DNA from: Ethanoligenens harbinense YUAN-3
GTDB taxonomy: Bacteria > Bacillota > Clostridia > Oscillospirales > Ethanoligenentaceae
DNA length: 64,000 nt
Assembly (NCBI RefSeq): GCF_000178115.2
Contig: NC_014828.1
Span: forward strand, 2,307,501 to 2,371,500
Direction of reading: 5' to 3'
This document shows positions 1-8,643 of this stretch, piece after piece. The stretch's first letter is position 1. Each line of letters opens with the position of its first letter. The position numbers and the translations under genes are program-made. The notes under the pieces are model-generated. The model was given only the letters and a program-made list of their open reading frames with translations, searched no databases and was not told the origin of the DNA.

Positions 1-420
1 TTCCAGAGCGCGGACAATAAGGCACAAGTAATTCAAGAAGCACGCGCCGACCTGCCGCAGATCGAAACCATCGCACAGGATGAAATCCGCCGCGAAGGGT
101 ATACTTATCCGGTGAAGGCACAGGTTGTACACATGTATTTCAACACCCGCGTCTATGGCAATGTCACGCTGCCCGCCGGCGATTATGACGCACTGCGTAT
201 CACCATCGGCGCCGCGAAAGGGCACAACTGGTGGTGCGTGCTGTTCCCGCCGCTCTGCCTGCCTTCCGCCGAGGGTGAGGAAAAACTGGAGGAAAATCTG
301 ACCCCCTCCGAAAGCAATACCGTCACGCACGGCAGTCAGCCGCAGATCGAGGTCAAATTCAAAACGCTTGAACTTCTGGAAAGCGTGAAAAGCACCATTT
401 CGTCATGGTTCCAAAAATAA
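1..420 (+). CDS. spoIIR: Stage II sporulation protein R, C-terminal part (gene starts before the window)
   Basis: The frame is open from base 1 and ends at 420, giving the last 139 residues. SpoIIR is a secreted forespore signal that activates the membrane protease SpoIIGA, which then processes pro-sigma-E in the mother cell. The stretch YFNTRVYGNVTLPAGDYDAL followed by RITIGAAKGHNWWCVLFPPLC is the family hallmark (GxNWWCVxFPPLC). The C-terminal tail, with low-complexity residues and an amphipathic end, is less conserved. The 5' end and signal peptide lie outside the window. The PBP gene follows 40 bases downstream on the same strand. Identification rests on the recalled family motif and is firm. 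Confidence 0.9.
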   Translation, partial: FQSADNKAQVIQEARADLPQIETIAQDEIRREGYTYPVKAQVVHMYFNTRVYGNVTLPAGDYDALRITIGAAKGHNWWCVLFPPLCLPSAEGEEKLEENLTPSESNTVTHGSQPQIEVKFKTLELLESVKSTISSWFQK

Positions 421-460
421 CTTCTGGAACAAAATCATCTGATTCTACACGGAGGTTCGC

Positions 461-2092
461 ATGAGATCCAAACGTCTGGTTGGGCTGTTTGTTGTGTTCG
501 TCGCGCTGTTCGGGCTGCTCATCGTGCGGCTGGTACGTCTCACCCAACCGGGAGGCGCCATCTCCCAGGCGGCGCAGACGCACGGCAGCTACAGCCTGAA
601 ACTGGGCGTGGAACGCGGCACTATTTATGACACCGACATGAATCCGCTCGTCAATACGCAATCGGCCTACATCGCGGTGGTGCGCCCGCAGAAGAATCCG
701 GGCGTACAGCTCGCCGCACTTTCCCCACACGTGGCGGATTGGAACGATCTGGAGAAAAAACTGGGGGAGCGTCTGCCCTTCAGCATCCGTGTCAACACAC
801 CGAACATCAAAACGCCCGGCGTGCAGATCGTGCAGATGGACCAGCGCTACAGCGGCAGCGACATCGCCCCGCAGCTCATCGGGTATCTGGACAGCAGCGG
901 CAACGGCGCGGCCGGACTGGAAAAGGCATACAACACCCTGCTTGCACAGAATACGCAAACCATCCTTGCGGATTTTCCGGTGGACGCGACCGGCCGCGCA
1001 CTCACCGGGCTTTCCCCGGAAATCCACCGGGAGGGCGACAGCCACACGGGCGGCATCGTGCTCACCATCGACCGCGATATCCAGCAGGCCGCGCAAAAAG
1101 CAGCCGACAAATATCTGAAAATCGGCGCGGTGGTGGTCATGGACCCGAAGACCGGCGACATCCTCGCCAGTGTGAGCAACCCGTCTTTCAACCAGAACAA
1201 TCTGGCGGCGGCGCTCAACGGCGCCAATTCACCCATGCTCAACCGCGCGTTCACCTCGTTCAACGTGGGCTCGGTGTTTAAGATCAACGTAGCGGCCGCG
1301 GCGCTGGAGTCGGGGGTTTCCCCCGCTTTTTCCGTGCAGGACAACGGCTCCATGCTGGTGGCGGGGCGCCTGTTCCACGATGAAAACACATCGGGATACG
1401 GTTTGCTGGATATGGCGACCGGCATGGCCAATTCCAGCAACGTCTATTACATCACCTTGGGGCAGAAGCTCGGTGCGGACACCGTGCTGAATATGGCGCA
1501 GCGCCTGGGCTTTGGGCACACGTATGAGCTTGCGCCGGGCCTGCTGCCGTCCGCCGGCAATCTGCCGGGCAACAGCGAGCTGGGCGTTCCCGCCGCGCTG
1601 GCCAACTTCTCCATCGGGCAGGGCACCCTGATGGCGACCCCGATCCAGGTGGCCCGGATGGTCAGTGCTGTGGCAGCGGACGGCCTGCTGCCCATGCCGC
1701 GGCTGGTGAAAGCCAGCGTGGACAAAAACCGGCAGGTTACCAAAACCTATCCCAACGCCACACCCGACCGCGTCTTTTCCGTGTCCACCGCCAAACAATT
1801 ACAGCAATTTCTCATCACCACCGTGCAGGAAGGCACCGGCCGCCCTGCCGCACCAACCTACGGCGGCGCGGGCGGCAAAACATCCACCGCGCAGACCGGC
1901 TGGGTGGAAAACGGAAAAGCCATGAACCAAACATGGTTTGCGGGCTTTTATCCGGCCGAAAACCCGCGCTATGTCATCGTGGCCATGATGCAGAACGGTA
2001 CGGCGGGCGGCACCGACGCCGGGCCTGTTTTCAAATCGATTGCCGACAGCCTGGCCCCCAAACTTGGTTACCCCGCCGTCCCGCAATCCTGA
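461..2092 (+). CDS. Class B penicillin-binding protein (D,D-transpeptidase)
   Basis: 543 residues. An N-terminal membrane anchor (about residues 7-25) precedes a PBP dimerisation region (ERGTIYDTDMNPLV, about 51-64) and a transpeptidase domain. Active-site motifs are visible: SVFK at 271-274 (SxxK, nucleophile Ser271), SSN at 325-327 (SxN) and KTS at 473-475 in place of the usual KTG. It should cross-link peptidoglycan stem peptides outside the membrane. The ATG is preceded by GGAGG at good spacing. It is shorter than typical PBP2 or SpoVD and has no visible PASTA repeats. Lying 3' of spoIIR it may serve sporulation, but that is inference; which PBP class B subgroup it belongs to cannot be settled by eye. 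Confidence 0.88.
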   Translation: MRSKRLVGLFVVFVALFGLLIVRLVRLTQPGGAISQAAQTHGSYSLKLGVERGTIYDTDMNPLVNTQSAYIAVVRPQKNPGVQLAALSPHVADWNDLEKKLGERLPFSIRVNTPNIKTPGVQIVQMDQRYSGSDIAPQLIGYLDSSGNGAAGLEKAYNTLLAQNTQTILADFPVDATGRALTGLSPEIHREGDSHTGGIVLTIDRDIQQAAQKAADKYLKIGAVVVMDPKTGDILASVSNPSFNQNNLAAALNGANSPMLNRAFTSFNVGSVFKINVAAAALESGVSPAFSVQDNGSMLVAGRLFHDENTSGYGLLDMATGMANSSNVYYITLGQKLGADTVLNMAQRLGFGHTYELAPGLLPSAGNLPGNSELGVPAALANFSIGQGTLMATPIQVARMVSAVAADGLLPMPRLVKASVDKNRQVTKTYPNATPDRVFSVSTAKQLQQFLITTVQEGTGRPAAPTYGGAGGKTSTAQTGWVENGKAMNQTWFAGFYPAENPRYVIVAMMQNGTAGGTDAGPVFKSIADSLAPKLGYPAVPQS

Positions 2093-2150
2093 CGGGCGGG
2101 CACGGCCCGCGTTTGTGCTCAGGATGGCCCTGCACCGCCTGCACAAACGA

Positions 2151-2180
2151 ACAGGGCCGCCGCAAAAGCGGCAGCCCTGT
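2151..2180 (-). terminator. Hairpin between the PBP gene and the small minus-strand gene
   Basis: A 13-base stem (one G-T wobble) closed by an AAAA/TTTT loop at 2151-2180. On the minus strand it is followed by a weak T-containing tract, so it most likely ends the small gene at 2205-2390; it may also help stop transcription from the PBP gene on the plus strand. Confidence 0.55.
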
Positions 2181-2204
2181 ATGTGAATGACCCGATGGCA
2201 TATG

Positions 2205-2390
2205 TCAAATCGTGGTGGTGGAACTGCTTTCGATCTTGATCCCGCAGTCCTTTAGTTTGGCGAGTTTGGCTTTGTTGCCGTTCCCGTCGTCCACCGTGAG
2301 TTTTTCCAGACCGTATTCACTGAAAAAATTGACCACCGGGCCCTGTACGAACGCTTCCCATGTCAGCGCTTGTTTTTCTTCGAGTTCCAT
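2205..2390 (-). CDS. Small hypothetical protein (61 aa)
   Basis: Predicted product starts MELEEKQALTWEAFVQ and ends in a Ser/Thr-rich tail. The ATG at 2390 is chosen because AAAGGATGG lies 6-8 bases upstream; earlier in-frame starts lack a usable ribosome-binding site. Composition is acidic and soluble, with an aromatic/hydrophobic centre (GPVVNFFSEYGLEKLTV). It has no motif I recognise. It lies between convergent or unrelated genes and is followed by a hairpin. Coding status is supported by the RBS and a sensible amino-acid composition, but the function is unknown. Confidence 0.6.
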   Translation of the reverse strand: MELEEKQALTWEAFVQGPVVNFFSEYGLEKLTVDDGNGNKAKLAKLKDCGIKIESSSTTTI

Positions 2391-2484
2391 CTTTGCCATC
2401 CTTTCGCAAATCGACGTTCGCGCCCCGGAAAAAGGCGCCCGCACAGTGTAGCACACCGCCGGCGATTTGGCAAGGAGAGGACTG

Positions 2485-4050
2485 TCAGGACTCTTTTTTG
2501 CCCTGCTCGTGGTAGGTTTCCTCGGTATTGATGTTCCAGAGTGTGGATTTGTCGGTGCTGCCTTTGAGGATAAGGTCAGCCGCTTCGAAACCTGTCATCA
2601 TCGAATGGTCCATATTGTTGTAGCGGTGCTGGCCGTTGCGTCCCACACAGTACAGGTTCGAGAACGTGTCCAGATACGCGCGCAGTTTCGGGAAATCCTT
2701 GTAAACACCGAAATAGGCGGGATACGCCTTTTTCACGCGGACACGCACGGAATCCAGCACGTCTGCCCGGTTGATAACGTCAACCTTCACCAGTTCGTCG
2801 ATGGCGAAATCAATGAACGCCTGATCTTCCATTGTCCAGAGTTCGTCGCCTTCGTTAGCAAAATATTCCATGCCAATCCAGACGGTATCCTGCAGGTCCT
2901 TCACCAGATACGGCGACCAGTTGTTGAAGATTTGCAGGCGCCCCACCTTCACTTCGCGCTCCTGCATATAGATCCAGCAATCCGGCACGATGTTGGAGAT
3001 GGTCTTGATATCGGTCTGGTTCTCCAGTTTCAGTTTCTTGACCAACAGGCCCACGGTGATGAAATCGCGGTACGGCAGTTCGGCGGCGATGTGCGCCACA
3101 TCCTGCGGCTTGTCCGCGTCGATGATCTCCATCAGGTCTTTGATGGGCATGGACGACACCACCGCGTCGCAGGGCACGGTGCGGGTTTCGCCCGCCTGCT
3201 CCACCTGCACCGACACGACTTTGCCGTTTTCGATGTGAATGCCGGTCACTTTGGTCTGCATCATGATATCGCCGCCTTTTTCCCGCACGCGGTCGGCCAG
3301 CGTTTCATAAAGCTGGCCGGGGCCGAGCTTGGGATAAAGGAATTGCTCGATCAGAGAGGTCTCTGTCTTCTTCTGGTCTGCGTCTCCGCCGGAAAACGTC
3401 TTTTTCAGGAACGCCATCACCGCTTTGGAGAGCGAAAGACCCTTGATGCGCTGCGATCCCCAGTCCGCCGAGATATCCCGGGGATTGCGCCCCCAGACCT
3501 TCTCGGTGTAATCCTCGAAAAACATCTCATAGAGCGGCTTGCCGAAGCGGTTAATCATGAAATCCTGCAGCGTCTTTTCTTCACGCTTGTGCATAGCGCT
3601 GGCCATATAGCCGAATCCCGCCCGGATGGTGCGCGCAAGGCCCATGTTTGCAAACGTCTGGAATTTCAGTGAAATGGGATAGTCAAAAAACTTTTTCAGG
3701 TAAAAAATGCGCGATACGCGCTGCCGCACCAGCATCACGCGTTCGTCTTTTTCAGGGTCCGGCCCGCCCTGTTCCAGCGGCTTCTCACGGCCTAGGAGCT
3801 TATCGTCCAGCGCCGGTGCGCCCTGAACCGGCATCAGTTCTTTCCAGAAATCGACCACTTTGTCGCTTTTGGAAAAAAAACGGTGCCCGCCGATATCCAT
3901 CCGGTTCCCGTTGTAGTTGACTGTGCGGGAGATTCCGCCGATCTCTGAGGTTTCCTCAAAAATGGTCACGCGCACTCCGGCATCTTTCAGCAGGGTATCC
4001 GCCGCGGACAACCCTGCAGGTCCCGCCCCAATGATCACGACATTTTTCAT
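2485..4050 (-). CDS. FAD/NAD(P)-dependent oxidoreductase, amine-oxidase/UDP-galactopyranose-mutase-like
   Basis: 521 residues beginning [18 protein letters not shown], a Rossmann GxGxxG dinucleotide-binding site, followed by an acidic residue (EET) that would bind the ribose. The next conserved block, [20 protein letters not shown], is typical of the NAD(P)-binding 'Rossmann-like' flavin enzymes related to UDP-galactopyranose mutase and protoporphyrinogen oxidase. A C-terminal FAD-binding block ([19 protein letters not shown]) closes the fold. Such proteins often occur with cell-surface glycan genes, but no glycan cluster is visible here, so the substrate remains open. It stands alone, with its start at 4050 and intergenic sequence on both sides. 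Confidence 0.8.
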   Translation of the reverse strand: MKNVVIIGAGPAGLSAADTLLKDAGVRVTIFEETSEIGGISRTVNYNGNRMDIGGHRFFSKSDKVVDFWKELMPVQGAPALDDKLLGREKPLEQGGPDPEKDERVMLVRQRVSRIFYLKKFFDYPISLKFQTFANMGLARTIRAGFGYMASAMHKREEKTLQDFMINRFGKPLYEMFFEDYTEKVWGRNPRDISADWGSQRIKGLSLSKAVMAFLKKTFSGGDADQKKTETSLIEQFLYPKLGPGQLYETLADRVREKGGDIMMQTKVTGIHIENGKVVSVQVEQAGETRTVPCDAVVSSMPIKDLMEIIDADKPQDVAHIAAELPYRDFITVGLLVKKLKLENQTDIKTISNIVPDCWIYMQEREVKVGRLQIFNNWSPYLVKDLQDTVWIGMEYFANEGDELWTMEDQAFIDFAIDELVKVDVINRADVLDSVRVRVKKAYPAYFGVYKDFPKLRAYLDTFSNLYCVGRNGQHRYNNMDHSMMTGFEAADLILKGSTDKSTLWNINTEETYHEQGKKES

Positions 4051-4196
4051 ATCACAGCTTACAACCTTTTCTCCCGATGGCGTCTGTCATTCGCACACCG
4101 TCCAAATTCACAACGCAGAAACGACGTTCTCTCGATCTTTTTCTGCATGCCTTAATCTTTATAACATATTTTATCAAAAAAGTAAACCAGAAAAAC

Positions 4197-4223
4197 GCCC
4201 CTCCGGCTTTCCGCCGGAGGGGC
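4197..4223 (-). terminator. Intrinsic terminator of the Met-rich TOBE gene
   Basis: An 11-base perfect GC-rich stem (4197-4207 with 4213-4223) and 5-base loop, followed on the minus strand by GTTTTTC. It lies 22 bases past the stop of the gene at 4245-4751. Confidence 0.85.
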
Positions 4224-4244
4224 GCACAGGGTACCGGAACCGTA

Positions 4245-4751
4245 TCAGCAGACCAGCAGCACATCGTTGGGATTGATGACGACGGTCACCTGGGAACCGA
4301 CACGCAGCCCCATATCGCGCACGGCATCCATCGTGATGCAAGCCGTGACAGTCTGCCCGCCAGGCAGCGTAACCGCAACGATGGTGTTGACAGCGCCCGG
4401 CGTGATGCTCGCCACACGGCCGCGGAGCAGATTGCGCGTAGAGATACACATGCGGCCCGTCATCATGCTGCCCGCCATCGCGTTGCTCTGCATCATGCCG
4501 TCCTGCATCATGCCGCCCGTCATTGTGTTGCCCGCCATCGCATTGCCCTGCATCATACCGCTCTGTGCAGCCGGCATGGTCTGAGACACGGTCATGGAGC
4601 CGCTCCGCATCATGCCGCTCTGCGTCGCCGCGGACATGGAGCCGACCGGCGCGGCGGATGAAACGGGCTGCACATACAGGTCATGCGCGGATTTCGCCAC
4701 CTGTGCAGCGGACTGGTATTTTCCCTCTGCATATGGTTCAAATGTGCCCAT
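4245..4751 (-). CDS. Methionine-rich protein with C-terminal TOBE/Mop-like domain
   Basis: 168 residues in two parts. Residues about 38-101 are extremely Met-rich and built of loose repeats such as SGMMQGNAMAG, GGMMQDGMMQ and SNAMAGSMMTG. Residues about 106-167 match the molybdate/tungstate-binding TOBE (Mop) fold: NLLRGRVASITPGAVNTIVA, then VTLPGGQTVTACIT and LRVGSQVTVVINPNDVLL. TOBE domains bind oxyanions or act as modules of transporters and regulators. The Met-rich arm could bind soft metals such as Cu(I) or Ag(I), or scavenge oxidants; that is inference. There is no signal peptide, so it should be cytosolic. A DtxR-type metal regulator lies next to it on the same strand, separated by a hairpin. 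Confidence 0.7.
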   Translation of the reverse strand: MGTFEPYAEGKYQSAAQVAKSAHDLYVQPVSSAAPVGSMSAATQSGMMRSGSMTVSQTMPAAQSGMMQGNAMAGNTMTGGMMQDGMMQSNAMAGSMMTGRMCISTRNLLRGRVASITPGAVNTIVAVTLPGGQTVTACITMDAVRDMGLRVGSQVTVVINPNDVLLVC

Positions 4752-4846
4752 TATGTATGCCTCACTTTATTGAATATTGTTGCGTAACACGCACGGTACA
4801 GTCTATTCCGCGCACGGACAAAAAGTGAACAGGCCCGGATACAAAG

Positions 4847-4877
4847 ACCGCGGGGAGCTTTGAAGTCTCCCCGCGGT
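4847..4877 (-). terminator. Hairpin terminator after the DtxR-family gene
   Basis: An 11-base stem (4847-4857 with 4867-4877) with a 9-base loop; the minus strand continues with CTTTGT, a short T-rich tail. It lies 31 bases beyond the regulator's stop codon. Confidence 0.65.
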
Positions 4878-4907
4878 CCGGCTCCATATATGCGTTCGTT
4901 TTATGCA

Positions 4908-5309
4908 CTATCTTTCTCGCTCGCCGGTCTCCCCGGCCGCCTGCCTGTGCATAAAAGCCTGCATGGCCGCCACGGATTCCGCGCTGATGACATGCTCGAT
5001 GGCACAGGCATCTTCGTCGGCAACCACCGGATCGATCCGCAGTACATCGACGAAAAAGCGCCGGATGGTATGGTGCTTTCCGGAGGTGGCCGCCGCTTTT
5101 TCCCTTCCCTCCTGCGTCAGGAAGATCTCCCTGTATTTTTCGTTGACGATCAGGCCCTTTTGCGCAAGGGTCGCCATCGCGCTGTTGGCGCTCGCTTTGG
5201 TCACGCCCAATCGCCGGGCGATGTCGGAAAGGCGCGCGCCTGCGCCGTTTTCAGAAAGCTCATAGATGGCTTCCAGATAATTTTCCATGGTAAAAGTCAG
5301 TTTTTCCAT
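4908..5309 (-). CDS. DtxR/MntR-family metal-dependent transcriptional repressor
   Basis: 133 residues. The N-terminal winged helix (MENYLEAIYEL, then LSDIARRLGVTKASANSAM as recognition helix) and the following dimerisation/metal-binding segment (HHTIRRFFVDVLRID, ACAIEHVIS) match MntR/IdeR-type repressors. Candidate metal ligands are the His pair near residue 79 and the Glu/Cys/His of the ACAIEH motif. Members sense Mn2+ or Fe2+ and repress uptake genes. No C-terminal SH3-like domain is present, so it is MntR-length. The target is not obvious in the window; a Mn2+-riboswitch-controlled P-type ATPase lies at 19-22 kb but is not adjacent. Confidence 0.88.
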   Translation of the reverse strand: MEKLTFTMENYLEAIYELSENGAGARLSDIARRLGVTKASANSAMATLAQKGLIVNEKYREIFLTQEGREKAAATSGKHHTIRRFFVDVLRIDPVVADEDACAIEHVISAESVAAMQAFMHRQAAGETGERER

Positions 5310-5358
5310 ATCCGTCTGTCCTCATCATGCGGAATCATCCGGACGGCGGGCAGCGCGC

Positions 5359-6453
5359 TCACACATTGAAACGGAAAAGCACCACATCGCCGTCCTGCAT
5401 CACATATTCCTTGCCCTCGCTGCGCAGCAAGCCCTTTTCGCGCGCCGCTGCCAGGCTGCCGCAGCGCACAAGGTCGTCATATGCCACCACTTCCGCGCGA
5501 ATGAACCCCCGCTCGAAATCGGTGTGGATCTTGCCCGCCGCCTGCGGCGCCTTGGTGCCGCGTGTGATGGTCCACGCACGCACCTCCGGCTCGCCCGCCG
5601 TGAGATAGGAGATCAGCCCCAGCAGCGCGTAGCTCTCGCGGATCAGGCGGTCAAGCCCCGACTGCTCCAGCCCCAGGTCGGCCAGAAACAGGTCCTTTTC
5701 TTCCTCATCCATTGAAGAAAGTTCTTCCTCAATCTTGGCGCAGATGGGCAGCACGCCCGCGCCCTCCTTTTCCGCCTGGGCGCGCAGACGGGTGAAATGC
5801 GGGTTCTTCTCATAGCCGGCCTTGAAATCCTCCTCGCTGAGGTTGGCGGCGTAAATCACCGGCTTCTCCGAAAGCAGCGCCACGGTGGCCAGCACCGCGT
5901 CATCCTCCGGCGTGCGCTCCACCGAACGCGCGGGCAGGCCGCTTTCCAGCGCGGCTTTCACCCGCTCGAGCAGAACGATCTCCGACTCGTATTTTTTATC
6001 GCCCTTGAGCAGCTTTTTGTCCTTGTCCAACCGACGTTCCACCATTTCCAGATCGGAAAAAATCAGCTCGAGGTTGATGGTCTCCATATCCCGCACAGGG
6101 TCCACGCTGCCCTCCACATGGATGACATCCGTGCCTTCGAAGCAGCGCACGACATGCACGATGGCGTCCACCTCCCGGATGTGGGACAGAAACTTGTTGC
6201 CCAGCCCTTCACCCTTGGAAGCGCCCCGCACCAGCCCCGCGATATCCACGAACTCCACCACGGCGGGCGTGGTTTTGACCGCGTGATACATATCGGTGAG
6301 CACCTTGAGCCGCTCGTCCGGTACCGCCACCACGCCCACATTGGGCTCGATGGTGCAGAACGGATAGTTGGCAGACTCCGCGCCCGCGTTGGTGATGGCG
6401 TTGAACAGGGTGCTTTTGCCCACATTGGGCAGGCCGACGATTCCCAGTTTCAT
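5359..6453 (-). CDS. ychF: Redox-regulated ATPase YchF (Obg-like ATPase)
   Basis: 364 residues, the usual length. It starts [20 protein letters not shown], containing the G1/P-loop GLPNVGKST, followed by the [13 protein letters not shown] switch region and [17 protein letters not shown] (G3). The NKxD specificity motif is replaced by NLSEEDF, which explains the ATP preference known for YchF. The C-terminal TGS-like domain ends with the conserved [15 protein letters not shown]. The protein is cytosolic, associates with ribosomes and is linked to stress response. The ATG is preceded by a purine-rich RBS (GAAAGGAAATC). Confidence 0.97.
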   Translation of the reverse strand: MKLGIVGLPNVGKSTLFNAITNAGAESANYPFCTIEPNVGVVAVPDERLKVLTDMYHAVKTTPAVVEFVDIAGLVRGASKGEGLGNKFLSHIREVDAIVHVVRCFEGTDVIHVEGSVDPVRDMETINLELIFSDLEMVERRLDKDKKLLKGDKKYESEIVLLERVKAALESGLPARSVERTPEDDAVLATVALLSEKPVIYAANLSEEDFKAGYEKNPHFTRLRAQAEKEGAGVLPICAKIEEELSSMDEEEKDLFLADLGLEQSGLDRLIRESYALLGLISYLTAGEPEVRAWTITRGTKAPQAAGKIHTDFERGFIRAEVVAYDDLVRCGSLAAAREKGLLRSEGKEYVMQDGDVVLFRFNV

Positions 6454-6527
6454 GTCGTTGATTTCCTTTCGGTATCTATTCTGTAAATTATAACATCAAA
6501 AATAACACAATGGCCGGTCACGGGCGG

Positions 6528-7313
6528 TCACACATAACCGTTCTGCCCGCGCACCGAAACCTCGCCCGCACGCACCGCCACGCGGCCGTCGGCCGTGCGC
6601 ACCATCAGCTCGCCCTGCGGCGTGATGCTTTCGGCCACGCCTTCCAGCACCACGCGGCCGTCGGCGCCGAACACCCGCACCTGCGCGCCCAGCGTGGCAC
6701 AGTGCGCCGCGTAGGATGCCAGCACGGTGTGCGCATCGGCGGCGAGGACCAGTTCCAGTTTCTCCGCGATGGCCGCCGCAAGCACCTCCGGCGCGGGCGC
6801 GCTCCCCGTCACCATTTGAACGGAAACCGCGTTCGGCAGATTCTGTTCCGCAAAGAATCGCGCGGACAAAAGCAGGTTGATGCCGATGCCGCAGACGATG
6901 CCGCCCGGCACAGCCTCGCAGAGGATGCCGCCCACCTTCCGCCCGCCCGCCAGCGGGTCGTTGGGCCATTTGAGCGAAAACCCTTCCCCGCAGAGCGCAA
7001 ACAGCGCCTGCTGCACCGCCAGGCCCACCGAGAGCGAAGCCGGCGCTCCACGCTCCGGCAGATTGCGAAGCAAAAAGGAAAGATGCAGCGCCTCGCCGGG
7101 CCGGGTGGAAAACGTGTGGCCGCGCCGCCCCACGCCCGCCGTCTGCGAGAGCGCGAACGCGACGGCCTCGCCCGGTTCGGCATTCGCCTGTTCCTTTAAA
7201 AACGCGTTGGTCGAACCGATTTCCTCAAAGCAAAACAGGCCGGCCCGCGCAAACCGCCCGCGCAGCAGGCCGCGCATCGTTTTTTTCAGCGCATCCGCAC
7301 GCTCCGTCGCCAT
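6528..7313 (-). CDS. birA: Biotin--[acetyl-CoA-carboxylase] ligase, class I (no DNA-binding domain)
   Basis: 261 residues. It attaches biotin to carboxylase biotin-carrier domains via biotinyl-AMP. The catalytic loop GVGRRGHTFS is a variant of GRGRRG; the biotin/lysine motif KWPND and KVGGIL (catalytic Lys) follow, and a C-terminal SH3-like domain ends at about residue 255. It starts MATERADALKKTM and has no N-terminal winged helix, so it is a monofunctional ligase and not a biotin-operon repressor. It lies 42 bases beyond ychF's start on the same strand (an intergenic spacer), with a divergent cluster upstream. Confidence 0.93.
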   Translation of the reverse strand: MATERADALKKTMRGLLRGRFARAGLFCFEEIGSTNAFLKEQANAEPGEAVAFALSQTAGVGRRGHTFSTRPGEALHLSFLLRNLPERGAPASLSVGLAVQQALFALCGEGFSLKWPNDPLAGGRKVGGILCEAVPGGIVCGIGINLLLSARFFAEQNLPNAVSVQMVTGSAPAPEVLAAAIAEKLELVLAADAHTVLASYAAHCATLGAQVRVFGADGRVVLEGVAESITPQGELMVRTADGRVAVRAGEVSVRGQNGYV

Positions 7314-7469
7314 ATCGTCCCTCCCCTGCGGTGCCCCATCCAGCCTGTCTGTGGCGCATCCGGGGCATCCGCCATAAGGTAATAATAGTACAAAGTCATT
7401 TTACAGTCAAACCCCGCATACACTGTAACGCAGCCGCCCTCGACGGGCGGACGGAAGGAGGCCGCACAC

Positions 7470-7733
7470 ATGGCAAACCAAAACGGCAAACCCACCAAAG
7501 AGGAGATCGAGCGTCTGCTCCAGATCGCGAGCAAAAAATTGGGCATCACGCCGGAAAAGCTGAAAACAACCCTTTCGGACAAAAAGGCCACGCAGGACCT
7601 GCTGGGCCGCCTGGGCGGTGAAAAAGCCAAACAGGCGCTGCACGATCCGCAGGCGTTGAACGACCTGGTGAAAAACAACCCGCAGGCCAAGAAATTCTAC
7701 GACGACCTGACGGGGGGAGGAAAAAATGGCTGA
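7470..7733 (+). CDS. Hypothetical protein, first of a three-gene cluster (87 aa)
   Basis: Starts MANQNGKPTKEEIERLLQIA with AAGGAGG 9 bases upstream of the ATG. It is highly charged and predicted to be all-helical, and ends in LTGGGKNG. The internal segment SKKLGITPEKLKTTLSDKKA resembles small helical adaptor proteins, but I recognise no family. The end overlaps the next start by 8 bases, implying translational coupling with two further unknown genes that precede the spore gene yyaC. Confidence 0.75.
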   Translation: MANQNGKPTKEEIERLLQIASKKLGITPEKLKTTLSDKKATQDLLGRLGGEKAKQALHDPQALNDLVKNNPQAKKFYDDLTGGGKNG

Positions 7734-8127
7734 CAGCGACCTTTCGAGCGCCCTGTCCGCCCTTTTTTCCAACCCCGAAAGCATGTCCAAAATACAGGAG
7801 CTGATGGGCATGCTCTCCGGCGGCGAAAACAACACGGGCGCACAGCCAGCGCCCGCGGAGTCGGCTCCGGAACCTGCCGGCCAGCCGGCGCAGGCTGCCC
7901 CGCAGGCTCCGGCGGACGGGGCAGGTGGCCTGCCGTTCGACCCCGGCCTGCTCGTCAAGCTCCAGCAGGCCATGTCGCTGGTACGGCAGGACGACCCCCG
8001 CATTGCGTTTCTCATCGCGCTCAAGCCCAACCTGAGCGAGCAGCGCAGGCAGCGCGTGGACGAAGCCGTGCGCATGCTGCGGCTGGTGCATCTGGTGCCC
8101 TTTTTGCGCGAGCAGCATTTCCTGTGA
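7726..8127 (+). CDS. Hypothetical protein, second of a three-gene cluster (133 aa)
   Basis: Begins MADSDLSSALSALFSNPESM, then a helical SKIQELMGMLSGG segment, a Pro/Ala-rich disordered linker (about residues 40-65), and a C-terminal helical region (LLVKLQQAMSLVRQDDPRIA, then FLIALKPNLSEQRRQRVDEA). The C-terminal half is the more conserved-looking part, with alternating Arg/Leu helices. It overlaps the gene before by 8 bases and leaves 9 bases to the gene after, so all three form one translation unit. No function is assignable. Confidence 0.75.
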   Translation: MADSDLSSALSALFSNPESMSKIQELMGMLSGGENNTGAQPAPAESAPEPAGQPAQAAPQAPADGAGGLPFDPGLLVKLQQAMSLVRQDDPRIAFLIALKPNLSEQRRQRVDEAVRMLRLVHLVPFLREQHFL

Positions 8128-8136
8128 GGTGAGGAT

Positions 8137-8538
8137 ATGGCGGACAGGGAGCCAAAAAACGAACAGGACTTTTTGAGGATGCAACAGGAAGCCATCCGCC
8201 GGGTGCGCGACATGCAGGCGCGCGCCAGACGCACGCTGGAAGACGCGGGCGTGCCGCTTGAGCCGCCTTCTCCCCCGCAGCACGAACCGCAGGAGCCGCC
8301 GTCCGCGCCGGAGCCGGACGCCGCCGGACCTTTCGAGGAAGACGCGCGGCAAGCCGCTCCCGAAGACGCGCCGCCGCCGGAACACGCCGCCCCGTCCGCC
8401 GGACGTGCCAAAGGGTTCCCGTTCAACCTCTCGCTCGACACCGAGCAGATCATGCTGCTGCTCATCATCTATCTGCTCTACAAAGATCACGGCGACCAAT
8501 ATCTGATGATGGCGCTGGCGTATTTGCTTCTTACATAG
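8137..8538 (+). CDS. Hypothetical protein with C-terminal membrane segment (133 aa)
   Basis: Residues 1-40 form a charged helix (EQDFLRMQQEAIRRVRDMQA), 41-90 are a Pro/Glu-rich disordered region, and residues about 104-133 are two short hydrophobic helices (IMLLLIIYLLY, LMMALAYLLL) ending the protein. This looks like a tail-anchored or hairpin membrane protein. GTGAGG precedes the ATG. Position after two co-translated small genes and before yyaC hints at a spore-related complex, which is inference only. Confidence 0.75.
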   Translation: MADREPKNEQDFLRMQQEAIRRVRDMQARARRTLEDAGVPLEPPSPPQHEPQEPPSAPEPDAAGPFEEDARQAAPEDAPPPEHAAPSAGRAKGFPFNLSLDTEQIMLLLIIYLLYKDHGDQYLMMALAYLLLT

Positions 8539-8554
8539 TGCAAACGGCAGGGCG

Positions 8555-8589
8555 CCCCGCCGTCCGCACCGGATTAAGGGCGGGGTTTT
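8555..8589 (+). terminator. Terminator after the three-gene cluster
   Basis: A CCCCGCC/GGCGGGG stem with an inner TCCG/CGGA hairpin, followed by TTTT. It separates the small-gene cluster from yyaC. Confidence 0.6.
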
Positions 8590-8643
8590 GGGCAATACTC
8601 TTACTGCGCCGCAAAAAAACAGACACGAAAAGGTGGGCTTGGG

